Assembly: GCA_025201765.1 (NCBI GenBank)
Contig: MU623573.1
Location: 1 to 36,274, forward strand
DNA from: Daldinia sp. FL1419
Taxonomy: Eukaryota; Ascomycota; Sordariomycetes; Xylariales; Hypoxylaceae
Length of the DNA stretch: 36,274 bases
Direction: 5' to 3'
Below the pieces are notes generated by a model. It ran no database searches and had not been told where the DNA came from. It saw nothing but the letters and a program-made list of their open reading frames with translations. Position 1 is the first letter of the stretch. Each line of letters opens with the position of its first letter. The position numbers and the translations under genes are program-made. Positions 12,926 through 23,991 of the stretch are shown one piece after another.

Positions 12926-13488
12926 TATGAACCTGTAGGAACCTAAGAAGGGTAGGCTCCATGGAGGTTAATAGGGTCTTTGTAGGGTAAGACTTATTAT
13001 ATAATCACACTACCCTGGTTCAATATATTATTATAAGAAACTATATAAAAGATGATATTAAAGAATTTAATTTAATTAAATAAGAATTAATTTTTAAGAA
13101 CTTCTATATTAAATAGAAATTATAATTAAAAAAAAGCTCTAATAGGTCCTACAAATATGCCCTATATTTTAATTACCCCATAATAAATTATCTCTTAAAA
13201 AATAATTAAATAATTAAATAAAAGGTTAATAAAAATAATTATTTATAATAATAATTAATATTTAAGATAATATATTTAATTAAAGATAAAAAAATTATAT
13301 ATTATCATAAAAAGCTATAAAAAAATGATTCTTAAAGAACTTTAAAGAATTTAATTTAATCAAATAAGAAAATAATTTTTAAGGACTTATTTATATCCAG
13401 AAAAGCTTATGGAAACTTTAGAAAGGTTGGTTTTATGGAGGTTAATAGGGTTTATTATTAAGTATTAAATTAATAATTATAAAATGAG

Positions 13489-13550
13489 ATTAATTAGTCC
13501 TGAAAGTCAAACTGGTTGTGAAGCAATCAGTACAAAAAAACTAGTTAAAT
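13489..13550. repeat. 62-bp dispersed direct repeat, copy 1
   Basis: This block begins ATTAATTAG and ends CAAAAAAACTAGTTAAAT. It aligns over its whole length with 14569-14631 in the same orientation, mostly differing by transitions, and contains a GC-spared core with a TGAAGCAATCAGTA segment. Both copies directly follow the end of a TTGAAC-type unit, so they may be part of a larger repeat. Confidence 0.6.
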
Positions 13551-14568
13551 AAAAGTTTTAATTTAGGATTAATATTATTTAATAAGAATTATAATATTTA
13601 AAATAGGAGCTTTAATAGTTCTGGTAGGAAATACCTTATCTTACATTTTAGCTACCTTATAAAAAACTATATCCTAAAGAAATTATTAAGGTAATTAAAT
13701 AAAAGATTAATAGAAATCATTGTTAATAATGGTAGTTAATGTTTAAAGGATAAAATAGATAATATATTTAATAAAAGAATAAATTCATAAATTATTATAA
13801 GAGTTATAAGAGAGAGTGATGATTTTGTAGAACTTGATCTGATTAAATAAGAATTAATTTTTGAAAATTTATATATTAAATAGGAACTTTAATAGCTCCT
13901 ATAGTATATGTTCTGTCCTACATTTTAGCTACCCTATAACTAATTATATCTTAAATAAAATAAATATTAAAATGATTAAATAAAAAATAAATAGAAATAA
14001 TTATTGGTAATAGTAAGTAATATTTCAAAAATAAAATAAATAAATAAATTTAATAAAAAATAAGAAAATTATAAAATATTATAAGAAATTATATAAAAAA
14101 TAATATTTAAAGAGTTTAATTTAATTAAATAAAAATTATATTTTAAAGATTTATATATTAAATATAAACTTTAATAACTTTTTTAAAATATACTTTATAC
14201 TTTAATTAACCCATAATAATTAAAAATTATATAAGAAAGAAGATATAAGGTAACTAAATTTTAAGGAAAATATTAAAATAATTGTATAAAAAAACTAATA
14301 AAGGTGACTATTTACCAATAATAATGCGTATAAAGAAGTTATATTTAATAAAAAATTAAAATTATATATTATTATATACAAGCTTTATAAAAATAATTCT
14401 TGAAGGACTATAATGAATTTAAATTGATTAGGTAAAAAAATAACTCTTAAAGGCTTATTTATATTTAAAAAATTTATAGAAACTTAGAAGAGTTGGTTTT
14501 ATAAAAATTAATAGGGTTTTTGTAGGGTAACTTTAATTATATAATTATATTACCCCAATTTAATAGAA

Positions 14569-14631
14569 ATTAATTAATTTTAAAAGGTTAACTAATCGCA
14601 AAGCGATCAATCCAAAAAAACTAGTTTAAAT
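14569..14631. repeat. 62-bp dispersed direct repeat, copy 2
   Basis: This is the second copy of the block at 13489-13550. It has a palindromic core ATCGCAAAGCGAT and the shared tail CAAAAAAACTAGT. It lies close to the right edge of the AT-rich island. Confidence 0.6.
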
Positions 14632-16227
14632 ATATTATAAATATATTAAAAATTTAAATATTTATTTAATATATTATAAAAAATTCTTATACAAATAATC
14701 ACATTCTTACCTCAGATTAGCAGATGGTTTTTACATGGGAATAATAAATTAGGGATCTAATTGGCTAAAAAATGCAATGGCGAAAAAGATATAGAGCAAA
14801 ACCGTCCTCCTAATCTGAGTCCCACTGAGATAAGTTTCTCAATATTTGATACGAGGCGTTTTGAACCTTACTTCTTCTCACCACTCAACATCTTATACTC
14901 ATTTAACATACATGCATGTCTCGTCCTACATTCAGCCACAATCAACAAAACATTTGCCACAGCCCACAATATCATTCTAGAAGGTATCAATATGCTAAGG
15001 AGAATAACATGATATAATAAATAGTACGCCGTGTATAATGCCTAGCATGAACTCCAAATCAGATATGTCGCGAAGGTTAGATATATCTGCTATGTACATA
15101 AGGTCTGGACTCCACTGTCTAGACTCCGTCTGCTCCATTTGGACCCCTTCTGGACCTCAATCTGCTCCTCGGCTTATTCGTCTATTAAAAGTTACGTTGC
15201 GATGCAATGCTCAGTCCATTAGCCAGGCAGCTATAGCGCGTCAATCGGGTAAATTAGGTATTAGCCATGATGTTTCTTAGAGTTTCAACGATTAGAAAAG
15301 GGCTACTTCGTATACTTGCAAAGAGGAATTCTGGGGACCTAATCATATACGAAGCCTCGGCTCCGACGGCGACGACTGACCCGCTTAACTTAACCGATAC
15401 TCGCAAGTCAGGGGTACGTTGATTTTCACGAGCCACATCATGCGATAGGAATTACAGTAGTTATCTTTGTATTTCTGATGTAGGAGAACTCTTATAGGTT
15501 CAGTACGGTTTAATCAAGCCAAGCCCGACAGCAATGGTGTTCGATGGTGTTACCGTGAAATAGTGCCACGCGTTATTTCCCCGAACCGGCCGCTTTCCGA
15601 ATTCGGGCTATTAACCGAGGAAGGACTCGTAAGTCTCGCTTTGCTGTGTATCGTCCTAAACCCCCCCTACTAAACATATAGACGCATGGGTCTTATACCG
15701 GTTGGGAGCTTGTAAGTCCAGAAGCATTAAAAGAATACCATGCCTAGTTACCTACTTACCTACTTGAATGAATTATAGAGATATGTCTACACGTCGACAA
15801 GAGAACCAAAGCGTTTCTAAAAGAGACCAAATAGGACCACCAGGTATTCAGCCAAGATCCGCGCAAACTTGTAACGGCTGCGCTCATTAAGCTGACAGGG
15901 CCGGTCAATCCCCGGGTTTGGTACTGCCCCCTCACCACTTCCTCTGGTTATATGATATGTATAAGAGGTTGCTGACAATACCATATTGATCAAGTTACAA
16001 GTCTACTATGTAGTGAGATTGACACTCTGATCTCCTTTTATGATGCTTTCAGCTACTCGCCATCTTCAGCTCTAAACCTCGTTTGGAAAGGACGCGGGTC
16101 GAGGCCTACTTTTCTACCATCACGCAGTGGGTTAATAATAGCTGGATTCATATAATTGTTGCACGAGCGGGAATTACATACATACGACGTAGTACGTAGT
16201 AACTACCTACATAGAGATGGTCGGAAA

Positions 16228-16229
16228 TA

Positions 16230-16261
<32 letters not shown>

Positions 16262-16264
16262 AAA
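16228..16264. repeat. (GAAA)n tetranucleotide microsatellite
   Basis: About eight to nine perfect GAAA units. The frames reading through it on both strands give only Lys/Glu/Arg or Ser/Phe/Leu repeats and are not credible as genes. Confidence 0.92.
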
Positions 16265-16760
16265 GAGAAGAAAAATGCTTTGATAGTCCTATTCGAGTTT
16301 CCCATCTTAACGAGTAAGAATATGCGTGCGTTATTTAGTCCTTCGCTGATTTCATTATTACCGAAGACAAGAATACGCGCCTTGTATCCGTGTTTCCAAC
16401 CACGGCCCTGGGTCAATTGGACTGGCATACCGCATGAGCCACGGACAAATCCATCCTAACCAGATAATTGAGCCTCATTGTGTTTTTTTTATTTTTTATT
16501 TTTATTTTTTTTAATACCCATCCATCGGAACGGTTTGGCTGCTTATGGCTTCGGCAAGGTTCCGAACAGTTGAAGATCTAAAGTCTCCACCTCGAATCGA
16601 TGCAAACCGACCCACAGATGCCCGCGAATATGAGAGGGGGGAAGCTTCCTATTTCGTCAGCAACGTGGATTATGATTCGATTTGAATATATATATATATA
16701 CCTCCTATCTACATACGAAGATTAATCTAGAGCCGCAGCTTATCGAAACGATTTACTTCG

Positions 16761-16800
16761 TAGCTCTTAGTAGCTCTTCTTAGCTCTTCTTAGCTCTTCT
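16761..16800. repeat. tandem 10-mer repeat (TAGCTCTTCT)
   Basis: Four consecutive 10-base units of TAGCTCTTCT, the first differing by two bases. A partial unit (AAGGCTCTTA) follows. Confidence 0.85.
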
Positions 16801-19800
16801 AAGGCTCTTATAAGATAACGTTCCAGCTTTAACCCGTGATAGAATCTCATAACTGAGAATGTGATATCTTATTTACCATACGCCTAATTACTAAATGTCC
16901 AGCAGAATCTACGTTCAATAAAGAGCGAAGTCAGGGATATTGAGTAGCCCCTCATTGTTTCGGACATAAGAGCCGTATTCAACCCTCCACGTCATGCGTC
17001 CATTCTACAGCATTGTATTATAACGCAGTAATGCACCAGCGATAGCGTATCATCATTAAATCGATACTTGCCTGGTTTAATTTTTCTCGCTGACTGTAGC
17101 CATCACACGTTTCTAAGCGTTCCCGACTCCTGCCCGTCTTGCACGTGTCGCAAACATCAAATTTCCCAGTTCCAATTTCAACGAGATATCGATACCCACG
17201 AGGTAATCATAGACCTATTTTTGGCGAAAAGTTTTTTCTCATCAACTTTATACTTTATTACATGAACAAGGCGGAGTGATACACATTCGATTCAGTAGCA
17301 CACATGCATCCTTTCTTACATTGTTGGTTATACACAGAATGTGTATTGTCCGCAAAAATAGACTTTTCCTAAGCTGCTCTTAGCCATCCTATCTAGAGTC
17401 ACCCAGTAGAGAGATCTCGAGTCGTGGTGCCCGGAGTGGACTTACCTAGTCTAGGTAGGTATTCGCGATCTTACGGATGATATCATGATATAGTATATTG
17501 TCTTGCTGTCATCAACATGTGTTCTATTTGACTTGTATCCATAACCAATGTTCAAATAGCTATAGTAAATATATCAGACTAAGGTCGCTCCATTTCTATG
17601 AAATGTAAGCATAATATCGATCGTTCGGCCAACCAGTTTGTAACGTGATAGGTGCCTCCCCAGGCCTAAACTAGTTGTCGTCAACTACTGCAACTCATAA
17701 TGTGGCGTACGGAGCGCCACTTAACGTCGGTCGTCACCATTGTGGGTATCGTTCACCTATGTAGCTGTCAGCCGAGGATGGCTTATGAAGCCTCCCTTGT
17801 GGTCGCCTTCTTGTGTTGCAAGATTACCGCGAAGCACGCATTACCTAGCACGCCGATATACAGGATAGTGAGTCCTTCATGGGTCCTTAATGTTTCCTGG
17901 TTACCTATTATACGCCGATTTAAGGTTCTAGATATTCATATATTGTAGTATCAAAGTAATTATTTCATGCGTCCTGATGGCGCGATCCAAGTACCTATAT
18001 CCCTCCCGGTATCCCAAGCCCTTCATAACCATCTAATACAGCCATCTCTAACGTCAATACCAAAGGGCGAAGCAGATACGCCACTAATAAGAATCACAAG
18101 ACCTAGTTACGGCCACCTTAGATATTCCTTTTGTTTTATGTTTAATGGGAGATAGATGATCATTGGTGCATAGAAGTGAACACTTAATGTCACTGGATGC
18201 AGGTCGGCATCCTTCGTATTAATGAGTCTGCGAGTACGCCACTAGAGACACTCAAATTGAAAAGCAGTGTCTCGTATTGCGAGTCAGGTAGGACATTCAC
18301 CTCAACAAGGCTCCAGATCCGCAGTCACAGACCCGATCTCCCCATGTTCAAGCACAGCGTCAAATAATATCAACAGATACCTAAAATAGGTGGTCGATCA
18401 TGAAGGGGGATCTAGCTAGTAATGGGAAACCGAGCCAGTCTATCTCGAGAGCCATATTGGTAAACAGCAAGTCGTATTCGAGATGCTTAGAAGCGGCCGG
18501 GAACTTCGGACCATCAGAATTTCAGGTTTCCTTCTCTTCTCAACGGAGATACTTGCAGGTGAATCACTTACCTGCTTGTTGGGCAGTTATAGAGCATAGA
18601 GGTTCTGCGATATAGTACTTTACACTGAAGTTTAGACAGCGCCATTCTTAAGCTAATCTATTCCTCTTCTAAGCGCAGACGCCACTGGAACTATTAATAT
18701 TTTCTGCTTCTAGCACGTGTCATATATGGTGCTTATCCCCATGACTATGGTACTAATAGTCAAATCTTTACCAATGCATATGATGTGACCTGGGAGATGG
18801 CGTGTCTCATCCCCCAGCTTTCAATATCATTTTCGTCAAGCTTCATGTAACCGAACATCATCTCCACTCAGACCAAATATTGAGTTATGTCGAACGGGAT
18901 GAAACGCCATGCACGAAATCGATTTGGTGACTTCGCCGGGATGACGATCAGCAGGTGTGCAGGTAGAAAAGGCCAATCGGAGCGCGCTGGGTTGACATAC
19001 ACCGGCACACCATTCACTAGTTTCAAGAAGCCATCAACTCCGTACTTACGAATGTTGGAATGGGTGCATATTTTTCCTATGCTGCGTAATCTTGTTTCGC
19101 CAAGATCCGATTTATTTGGGTAGCTAACGTCTTAGGACCTATTCGGGATTCCCGAAGAAATATCTACAGTGGATGAGTCGAGTGTTTTCCAATGATGGCG
19201 AGTTGGGTACCTACTTGCTGTAAGCAAATCCAAGTCTTTCTCTTAGGGACCTCCAGTAGCACGATGAATACCAAAATGAGTTCTACCAGTCCATTTATCC
19301 CACTAGATACAATACACATAGTATAATATAGGGTAATAAATTAAATCCCTATCTTGACCGTCTCGTGCAATTAGGGGTGGGCCGGTATTAATTGTGATTC
19401 GAATATGTCATGAGACCTACATAGTATACGTAGGTAGATAGGTAAACAATAAAATTAGAAGACTACCTACACATCCTGAACCGTGCTATCCCATGCCGAT
19501 GTCGATGTTAGCCTTTGATTGAACAGTAGTTAACGATTTGAAAGGGGTAGGTCATTTTGGTAGCGGTTCCTGACGAAGTCTCTTAGTAACACCTCAGAAA
19601 TATAGCCTGGAGGTGGAAAATCTATTAGGGTACCGTTATAACCAACCCAAGTCCCTCTGTTCCCGGTTTCCCGTTCTATTTAGCCAAGTTCATACAATTA
19701 CGTGTATCTTATGCTTCTTAGGCACCTTTAAAAAGTTAGAGAAGCAGAAATATAGTCGTAATTCTAGGGTCCTTCCAACCCCGCTCACCTCTATTCAAAA

Positions 19801-20147
19801 CGGGCAGTCAACCCATTTTGAGCGACTTCCTGGATACTATGGGTCTCGCTTCATGCTCGTAGGACGGAACAACTTATATAGTACGTGCGCGCTAATAGGA
19901 TAGCCACTAACTCCCCCCCTTCTCTTGGTGGCATCATTGGTAATGGAAGCACAACGCACTCAAGGCAGAAAAACATAGTAGAACACATAACGTAGGGAGT
20001 TATACGGAGAGGTAGGTAAGTTTGTATAAGAAGGCCATGTTATTCTAAAAGGACGGCTTTTATCAGTCTCGCCAATCCGGCCGGGTCTTAATTCGAGTTG
20101 TATATGAGCCAGCGTATAAAAGAAAATTAAAAAAAGATTTTAAAAAA

Positions 20148-20148
<1 letters not shown>

Positions 20149-20184
<36 letters not shown>

Positions 20185-20194
20185 AGAAGAAGAA
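20149..20194. repeat. (GAA)n purine tract upstream of the GH43 gene
   Basis: Roughly fifteen GAA units with one GGA interruption, ending 30 bases before the GH43 start codon. The position is that of a 5' leader or core promoter. A purine tract this close may affect transcription, but that is inference. Confidence 0.85.
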
Positions 20195-20223
20195 AGCTAC
20201 CTAGATATATAGAATATATTAAT

Positions 20224-21389
20224 ATGTTATTTACCGCAGGAAAGATTATCACGGCCTTGCTCGGCGCTGCATCCTGTCTCTTGGTCAGGCCAGCCATAGC
20301 TTTTACCAACCCAATACACCGGCCGGATGGTAGTGACCCGCAAATCTCCTATTCTGGCGGCTATTACTACCTCTTGTCGACATCGTGGGAAAATGTGCAA
20401 GTTTTACGAGCTACGACAATCGACGGCCTTAAAACAGCTACGCCTAAGGTTGTCTATGGTTTGACGGAAGTGGGCCGTTGCTGTAATGTCTGGGCCCCTG
20501 AGACCCATTATCTAAACGGAGTGTGGTATATCTACTTTACGGCAGGAAACGAGAAAAATCTAGACGGGCAGAACTTACACGTTCTAACGGGAAAGTATAT
20601 CGAGTTCTTTACATAAACCCTGGTCCCTGGGCAGTTTAGTCTCATTAAAGGGGGACATCTAATATAAGGGCCCCAGTGTGAAGATAAAATCCCTGCTCTG
20701 CGCCGAAGAATAGTATAAGCACCCTACTAGGTTAGGTAATTGCTAACTCATCGATAGGCGGACCTACGCCCTGGGATGATTTTACTGACGCCGGGAAGCT
20801 CACCAACGAATGGTCTATCGATGGAACCGTCGTACGTTTCACTAAATGGGGAAAATACTTGGTCTACTCGTGCTTCCACGGGGTACGATACCAGTCGTTA
20901 TGCTTGCAAAAACTAGGAGATGACAACGCATCGCTAAAAGGAAGCATATCGGTCATCTCGCAACCGACTGAATCATGGGAGCGCAGCGGTACACCTGTCA
21001 ACAAGGGGCCTGCAGCCCTATATATCCAGGAGACAGGAAAGACGTACATTGTGTACTCAGCGAACTACCGTTGGACGCCTGACTATTGCCTTGCGACACT
21101 CGAGTGGGATGGTGAAACTGATCCGACTTCTGCCTCTGCGTTGGAAAAGCCCTCTGGATGTGTTTTCAAAGGTGGTGTCAATGGCTATTACGGTACCGGT
21201 CATAACAGTTTCTTCCGCAGTCCCGGCGGATCACAGACTTGGAATGCTTACCACGCTACCTCCAATAGCAACAAAGCCTGCGATGATAGTTGTTACACCA
21301 TGATCCAAGTTTTGGGCAGCAATTCAGACAGGTCCCCAAACTTCGGTACACCTGTTGCTCTCAACTATGACTCCGCTGAGCCGCGTTAG
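20224..21389 (+). pseudogene. GH43 arabinofuranosidase/arabinanase-like secreted glycosidase, probably decayed
   Basis: Family role: hydrolysis of arabinose-containing plant polysaccharides outside the cell. Exon 1 (20224-20594) encodes a signal peptide (about residues 1-26, ending AIA before FTNP), the blade with the catalytic-base Asp (PDGSDPQISY) and WAPETHYLNGVWYIYF. Exon 2 (20758-21389) has the pKa-modulating Asp (SIDGTVV) and continues to YGTGHNSFF and the C-terminus. Together they give about 333 residues, normal for this clade. Two oddities: the best intron (20595-20757, GTATAT...CTAAC...TAG) joins the exons one base out of frame, and I found no other GT-AG pair that repairs it; and the motif normally read as N-E-G-P-A-A-L-Y is NKGPAALY near 20998-21021, replacing the catalytic acid Glu with Lys (GAG to AAG would suffice). 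I therefore favour a recent pseudogene, though an unusual splice or a sequence error at the A-run 20592-20594 could explain the frame. The family motif is recalled, not aligned. Confidence 0.75.
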
Positions 21390-23991
21390 GGGTTCACAGT
21401 TCTGAGTGGCATCATATATAGGTACCTAGGTATATGCTATATGTAGGCTTTATAATCGTAACGTTCGTATGTAATAAGTCGTGTGCTTGCCGCAATCTTA
21501 GTAAGAGTTTATATTCAAATATCAACACATCAACATCCAATTATTCAGGACCTCGATAGACTTTTGAGCCCAGTGTATAAGGAAAGAATGTAGAGACGCC
21601 CTAAAAACTCCATATAATCATTAGAAGGGGAACAAAATCCCTATGCTACCAATCGGTCGGTACTAGATATAAGATAATATGAAGAGTTTATGAGCTAGGA
21701 GTGTTTGTTGCATTACTCCCATCCCCAAATATACATGATAATAAGAAGTTAATCGCCAAATGTATCGATTTCACACCTAGGTATAGGCTTCATAGCCAGT
21801 CCGTATTGTGAAGATAAAAGCTCACCAGGACGACGTACTATACCTAGACGTTTAAGTCAAGATGATAAATGGAGCTAACTTATTTCCTTTACTGTTGATT
21901 AGCGAGAAATTAACTCTCTAGGTATTCAGCTAGGTAGTCAATTCATATTGCGACTAGGTAATTTATTAAATACCATTGCTAAGCTCTATGGCGATAGAAA
22001 GAGCTATAAGTACCTACCTATATACGAAGCATTCATGAAAGGGAACTTATTAACCTAGGCTATATATAGCCACGTAGTTCTCGCTCTTTACAGGGCAATT
22101 GAATTGTTCCTATGCTTCTTGGCGAACCCTTTTACGACCCTTCATAATCTAGTCAACCATAAAACCACAAGTATTGAACTTAACACCAAGGGGAATAGGC
22201 GATTATCGACTAGTATTATTCAACGTTGCTGAGACGACTTGAGTAAAGCTAAGCCCAAGCCAAATTTATTGTTTCTACTATGGAATCTTTTCTCTTCTAT
22301 CCTGCTTTATATTATATAATTTAGTGTTTATACCGTGTTAGTCGAGTGGGCCTTATGCTTTAATGTTCAGTTTGCTAGGCGTCATGGTATAGATTCGTAG
22401 GCCGTCAATGGTTATTATAACAAAGAATAAAAATTATGAGTTACCTAGGTAGGTAAACATATCTAATCATATAAATACTCGATTCGATTGGGATACTCGT
22501 TCAATATTTTCTTCGCTTCTTGGTTGGAGTATGGGGATATGTGTTACAATGTTACTCATGATGTTTACTATATCTATTCCCGAGAGCCTCGTCCAAAGTA
22601 TATCGGTACATGTTAGGGCTGGTCAACGTTACCTAGGTAGTTGCAGATGAAACGGCCCTATAGGAAATAGATGTCACAAGGTACTACATAGGTAGCCAAG
22701 ATTCCCAAGTCTATTATGATTAGTATGACGAAAGAGGGGATATATTTTGGGTATCGAACCGAGCTCAACTCTCAACCTAGGTATATTAATCCCCCTCTTG
22801 AGGGCCGCCTACATTTATTTAGTGTTACAAGCATAATAATATCGCCCCTCATCTGGAATTGAAGATATCCCGGCGCCTGCCTAACTTAGGCCAACCTACT
22901 TTAAGATATGTAAGACATCTGAAGTAAAAGTCCTAGTAAGAACTTCTCAAGACGAAACTGGCTAATGGCTGTTTATATTGTACTTGGGCAATATAGATAT
23001 GCAACAGTAATGCTTAGCTGTTTACCAACATATTATCTTCTATTATTGGAGTTTCTTGGCTAATCCCATTAATATACCAAGCTGATAGCATCCGATCAAG
23101 CTCGCTAGGATCTTCTATTCTAGAGGGCGCGGCGCTGGTATGACTTCTGCCCCCGCAGTTAACCGACCTCTGTACGAACCTAGATGCTGCCTACGCTCCT
23201 GAATTAGTATCATACCTACAATCGACATCCAGAAACTAAAATTTCATCAGCTTTACCTAGTTATATATAGTAAATCATACTACAGCCCCCCAGGCCCCCA
23301 AGGCCCCCAAAGTCCTGTTCGATCTGATCTTGTGAACAGTGGGTTCGTGGCAGTATAGGTATATCTTGCCCCGTATGGCCATACTCTGTCTCTTGATTCG
23401 TTCTTACGGCCTACCCATCGTACTTTTGGCGAGGCATACCTTTTCGATGGTTGATTCCCATCTCCTTTGCATTCCCTAAGACCGGAATCCCTGCTGACGT
23501 CTACCATTAGGCTCCCCATCATTAGCTGCACAGGATTGTCATATGCCCTGACAAGGCAAGCGGGTCACAAGGACACCTTCGTTATCACCCCCAGGCTTTT
23601 TACCGAAAGTAATCAGTTGGCCTTAGTCATATTATCCAGGTCGAGCATTCTCACAGTCTAAGGGTATCGTAGAATGCCCTATCAACTTAGGTTTATGGCT
23701 ACCAATGGGGGACGCCGTCCCTAGAAATGGGTTGCAATGAACCTCATGCGCCTAGGCAGCCGACATCAGTCCCTCACCTAAAAACATTTAGCAGAATTAT
23801 TTGCCTTTTTTACACTTGAGCTATCTATCACGATCGCGGGAGCGATTAATGCACGTTGACAGTCCAGTTATCTTCTAGGTCGAATGCCACCGATGGGACG
23901 AAGAACGCCTGGCACAAGCGATGATGCGTCGACGGTTCCCTGAAATACCCTTTCGATACCCCAGTCTTCGCTGGCTGGGCAACTACCGTGC
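21390..23991. other. intergenic region without a recognisable gene
   Basis: About 2.6 kb. Frames are short and unrecognised on both strands. TACCTAGGTA-type palindromes are frequent here (near 21420, 21775, 22443, 22632 and 22776). It contains no repeat array or RNA gene that I can support. Confidence 0.55.

Larger units (their letters stand above)
12231..13023 (+). mobile_element. TA-flanked TTGAAC element (MITE-like), interrupted by a second copy
   Basis: The element starts TTGAACAGGAGC, with TA at 12229-12230, and ends CCTGGTTCAA, with TA at 13024-13025. It has short terminal inverted repeats (TTGAAC plus a few bases) and a 2-bp TA target duplication. Removing the inner insertion (12518-12925 plus one TA) leaves about 383 bp and rejoins the consensus: the left part ends at TTTATATCC and the right part resumes at TGAACCTGTAGGAACC, just as other degenerate units read on past that point. 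It carries no coding frame. A subterminal hairpin (GGAGCT...AGCTCC) follows the left end. TA duplication and short size fit a Tc1/mariner-related non-autonomous element; the family is unidentified. Confidence 0.7.
7490..14650. mobile_element. AT-rich, RIP-like island of degenerate repeats
   Basis: Composition changes sharply near 7490 from mixed sequence to almost pure A/T, dominated by TA, AA and TT steps with few CA, TG or CG dinucleotides, and returns to normal near 14650-14740. There is essentially no open frame. That pattern is what RIP (C to T, preferring CpA, on both strands) leaves in repeats. From about 10.3 to 14.6 kb the island consists of recurring diverged units: an opening like TATTAAATAGGAACTTTAAT near 10593, 11268, 11606, 11878, 13106, 13585, 13873 and 14155, and a closing like TTATATAATTATATTACC. 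The best-preserved copy is at 12231-13023. From 7490 to 10300 I could not assign elements apart from the small GC-spared patches listed separately. Confidence 0.8.
14740..20120. other. intergenic region without a recognisable gene
   Basis: About 5.4 kb of mixed composition between the AT-rich island and the GH43 gene. The open frames are under 100 codons and match no family I know, and I see no paired splice sites that would join them. The region holds two simple repeats (16228-16264, 16761-16800), T-rich sequence at 16481-16513, a short (AT)n run near 16688 and a few TACCTAGGTA-like palindromes. It may contain decayed genes too diverged to recognise by eye. Confidence 0.5.

Noticed and set aside
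12231..14631. CRISPR-like array of regularly spaced repeats
   Set aside because: Spacing is irregular, units are hundreds of bases long and diverged, and the organism is eukaryotic. The repeats are nested mobile elements.
7490..14650. Mitochondrial DNA insertion or mitochondrial contig, because of extreme A/T content
   Set aside because: No mitochondrial gene, tRNA or rRNA is recognisable. The sequence is built of repeated units with TA-flanked ends, and the sister island at 30270 onward contains identifiable RIP-mutated transposons.
7490..14650. Regional centromere core
   Set aside because: About 7 kb is short for a filamentous-fungus centromere and nothing in sequence alone separates it from an ordinary RIP island. 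CENP-A data would be needed.
16207..16459. Genes encoded across the (GAAA)n repeat on either strand
   Set aside because: The frames stay open only because of the microsatellite and encode simple repeats.
18245..18273. Hairpin GAGACACT...AGTGTCTC as a regulatory site
   Set aside because: A single 8-bp stem with a 13-base loop is expected by chance in a window of this size, and no gene lies nearby.
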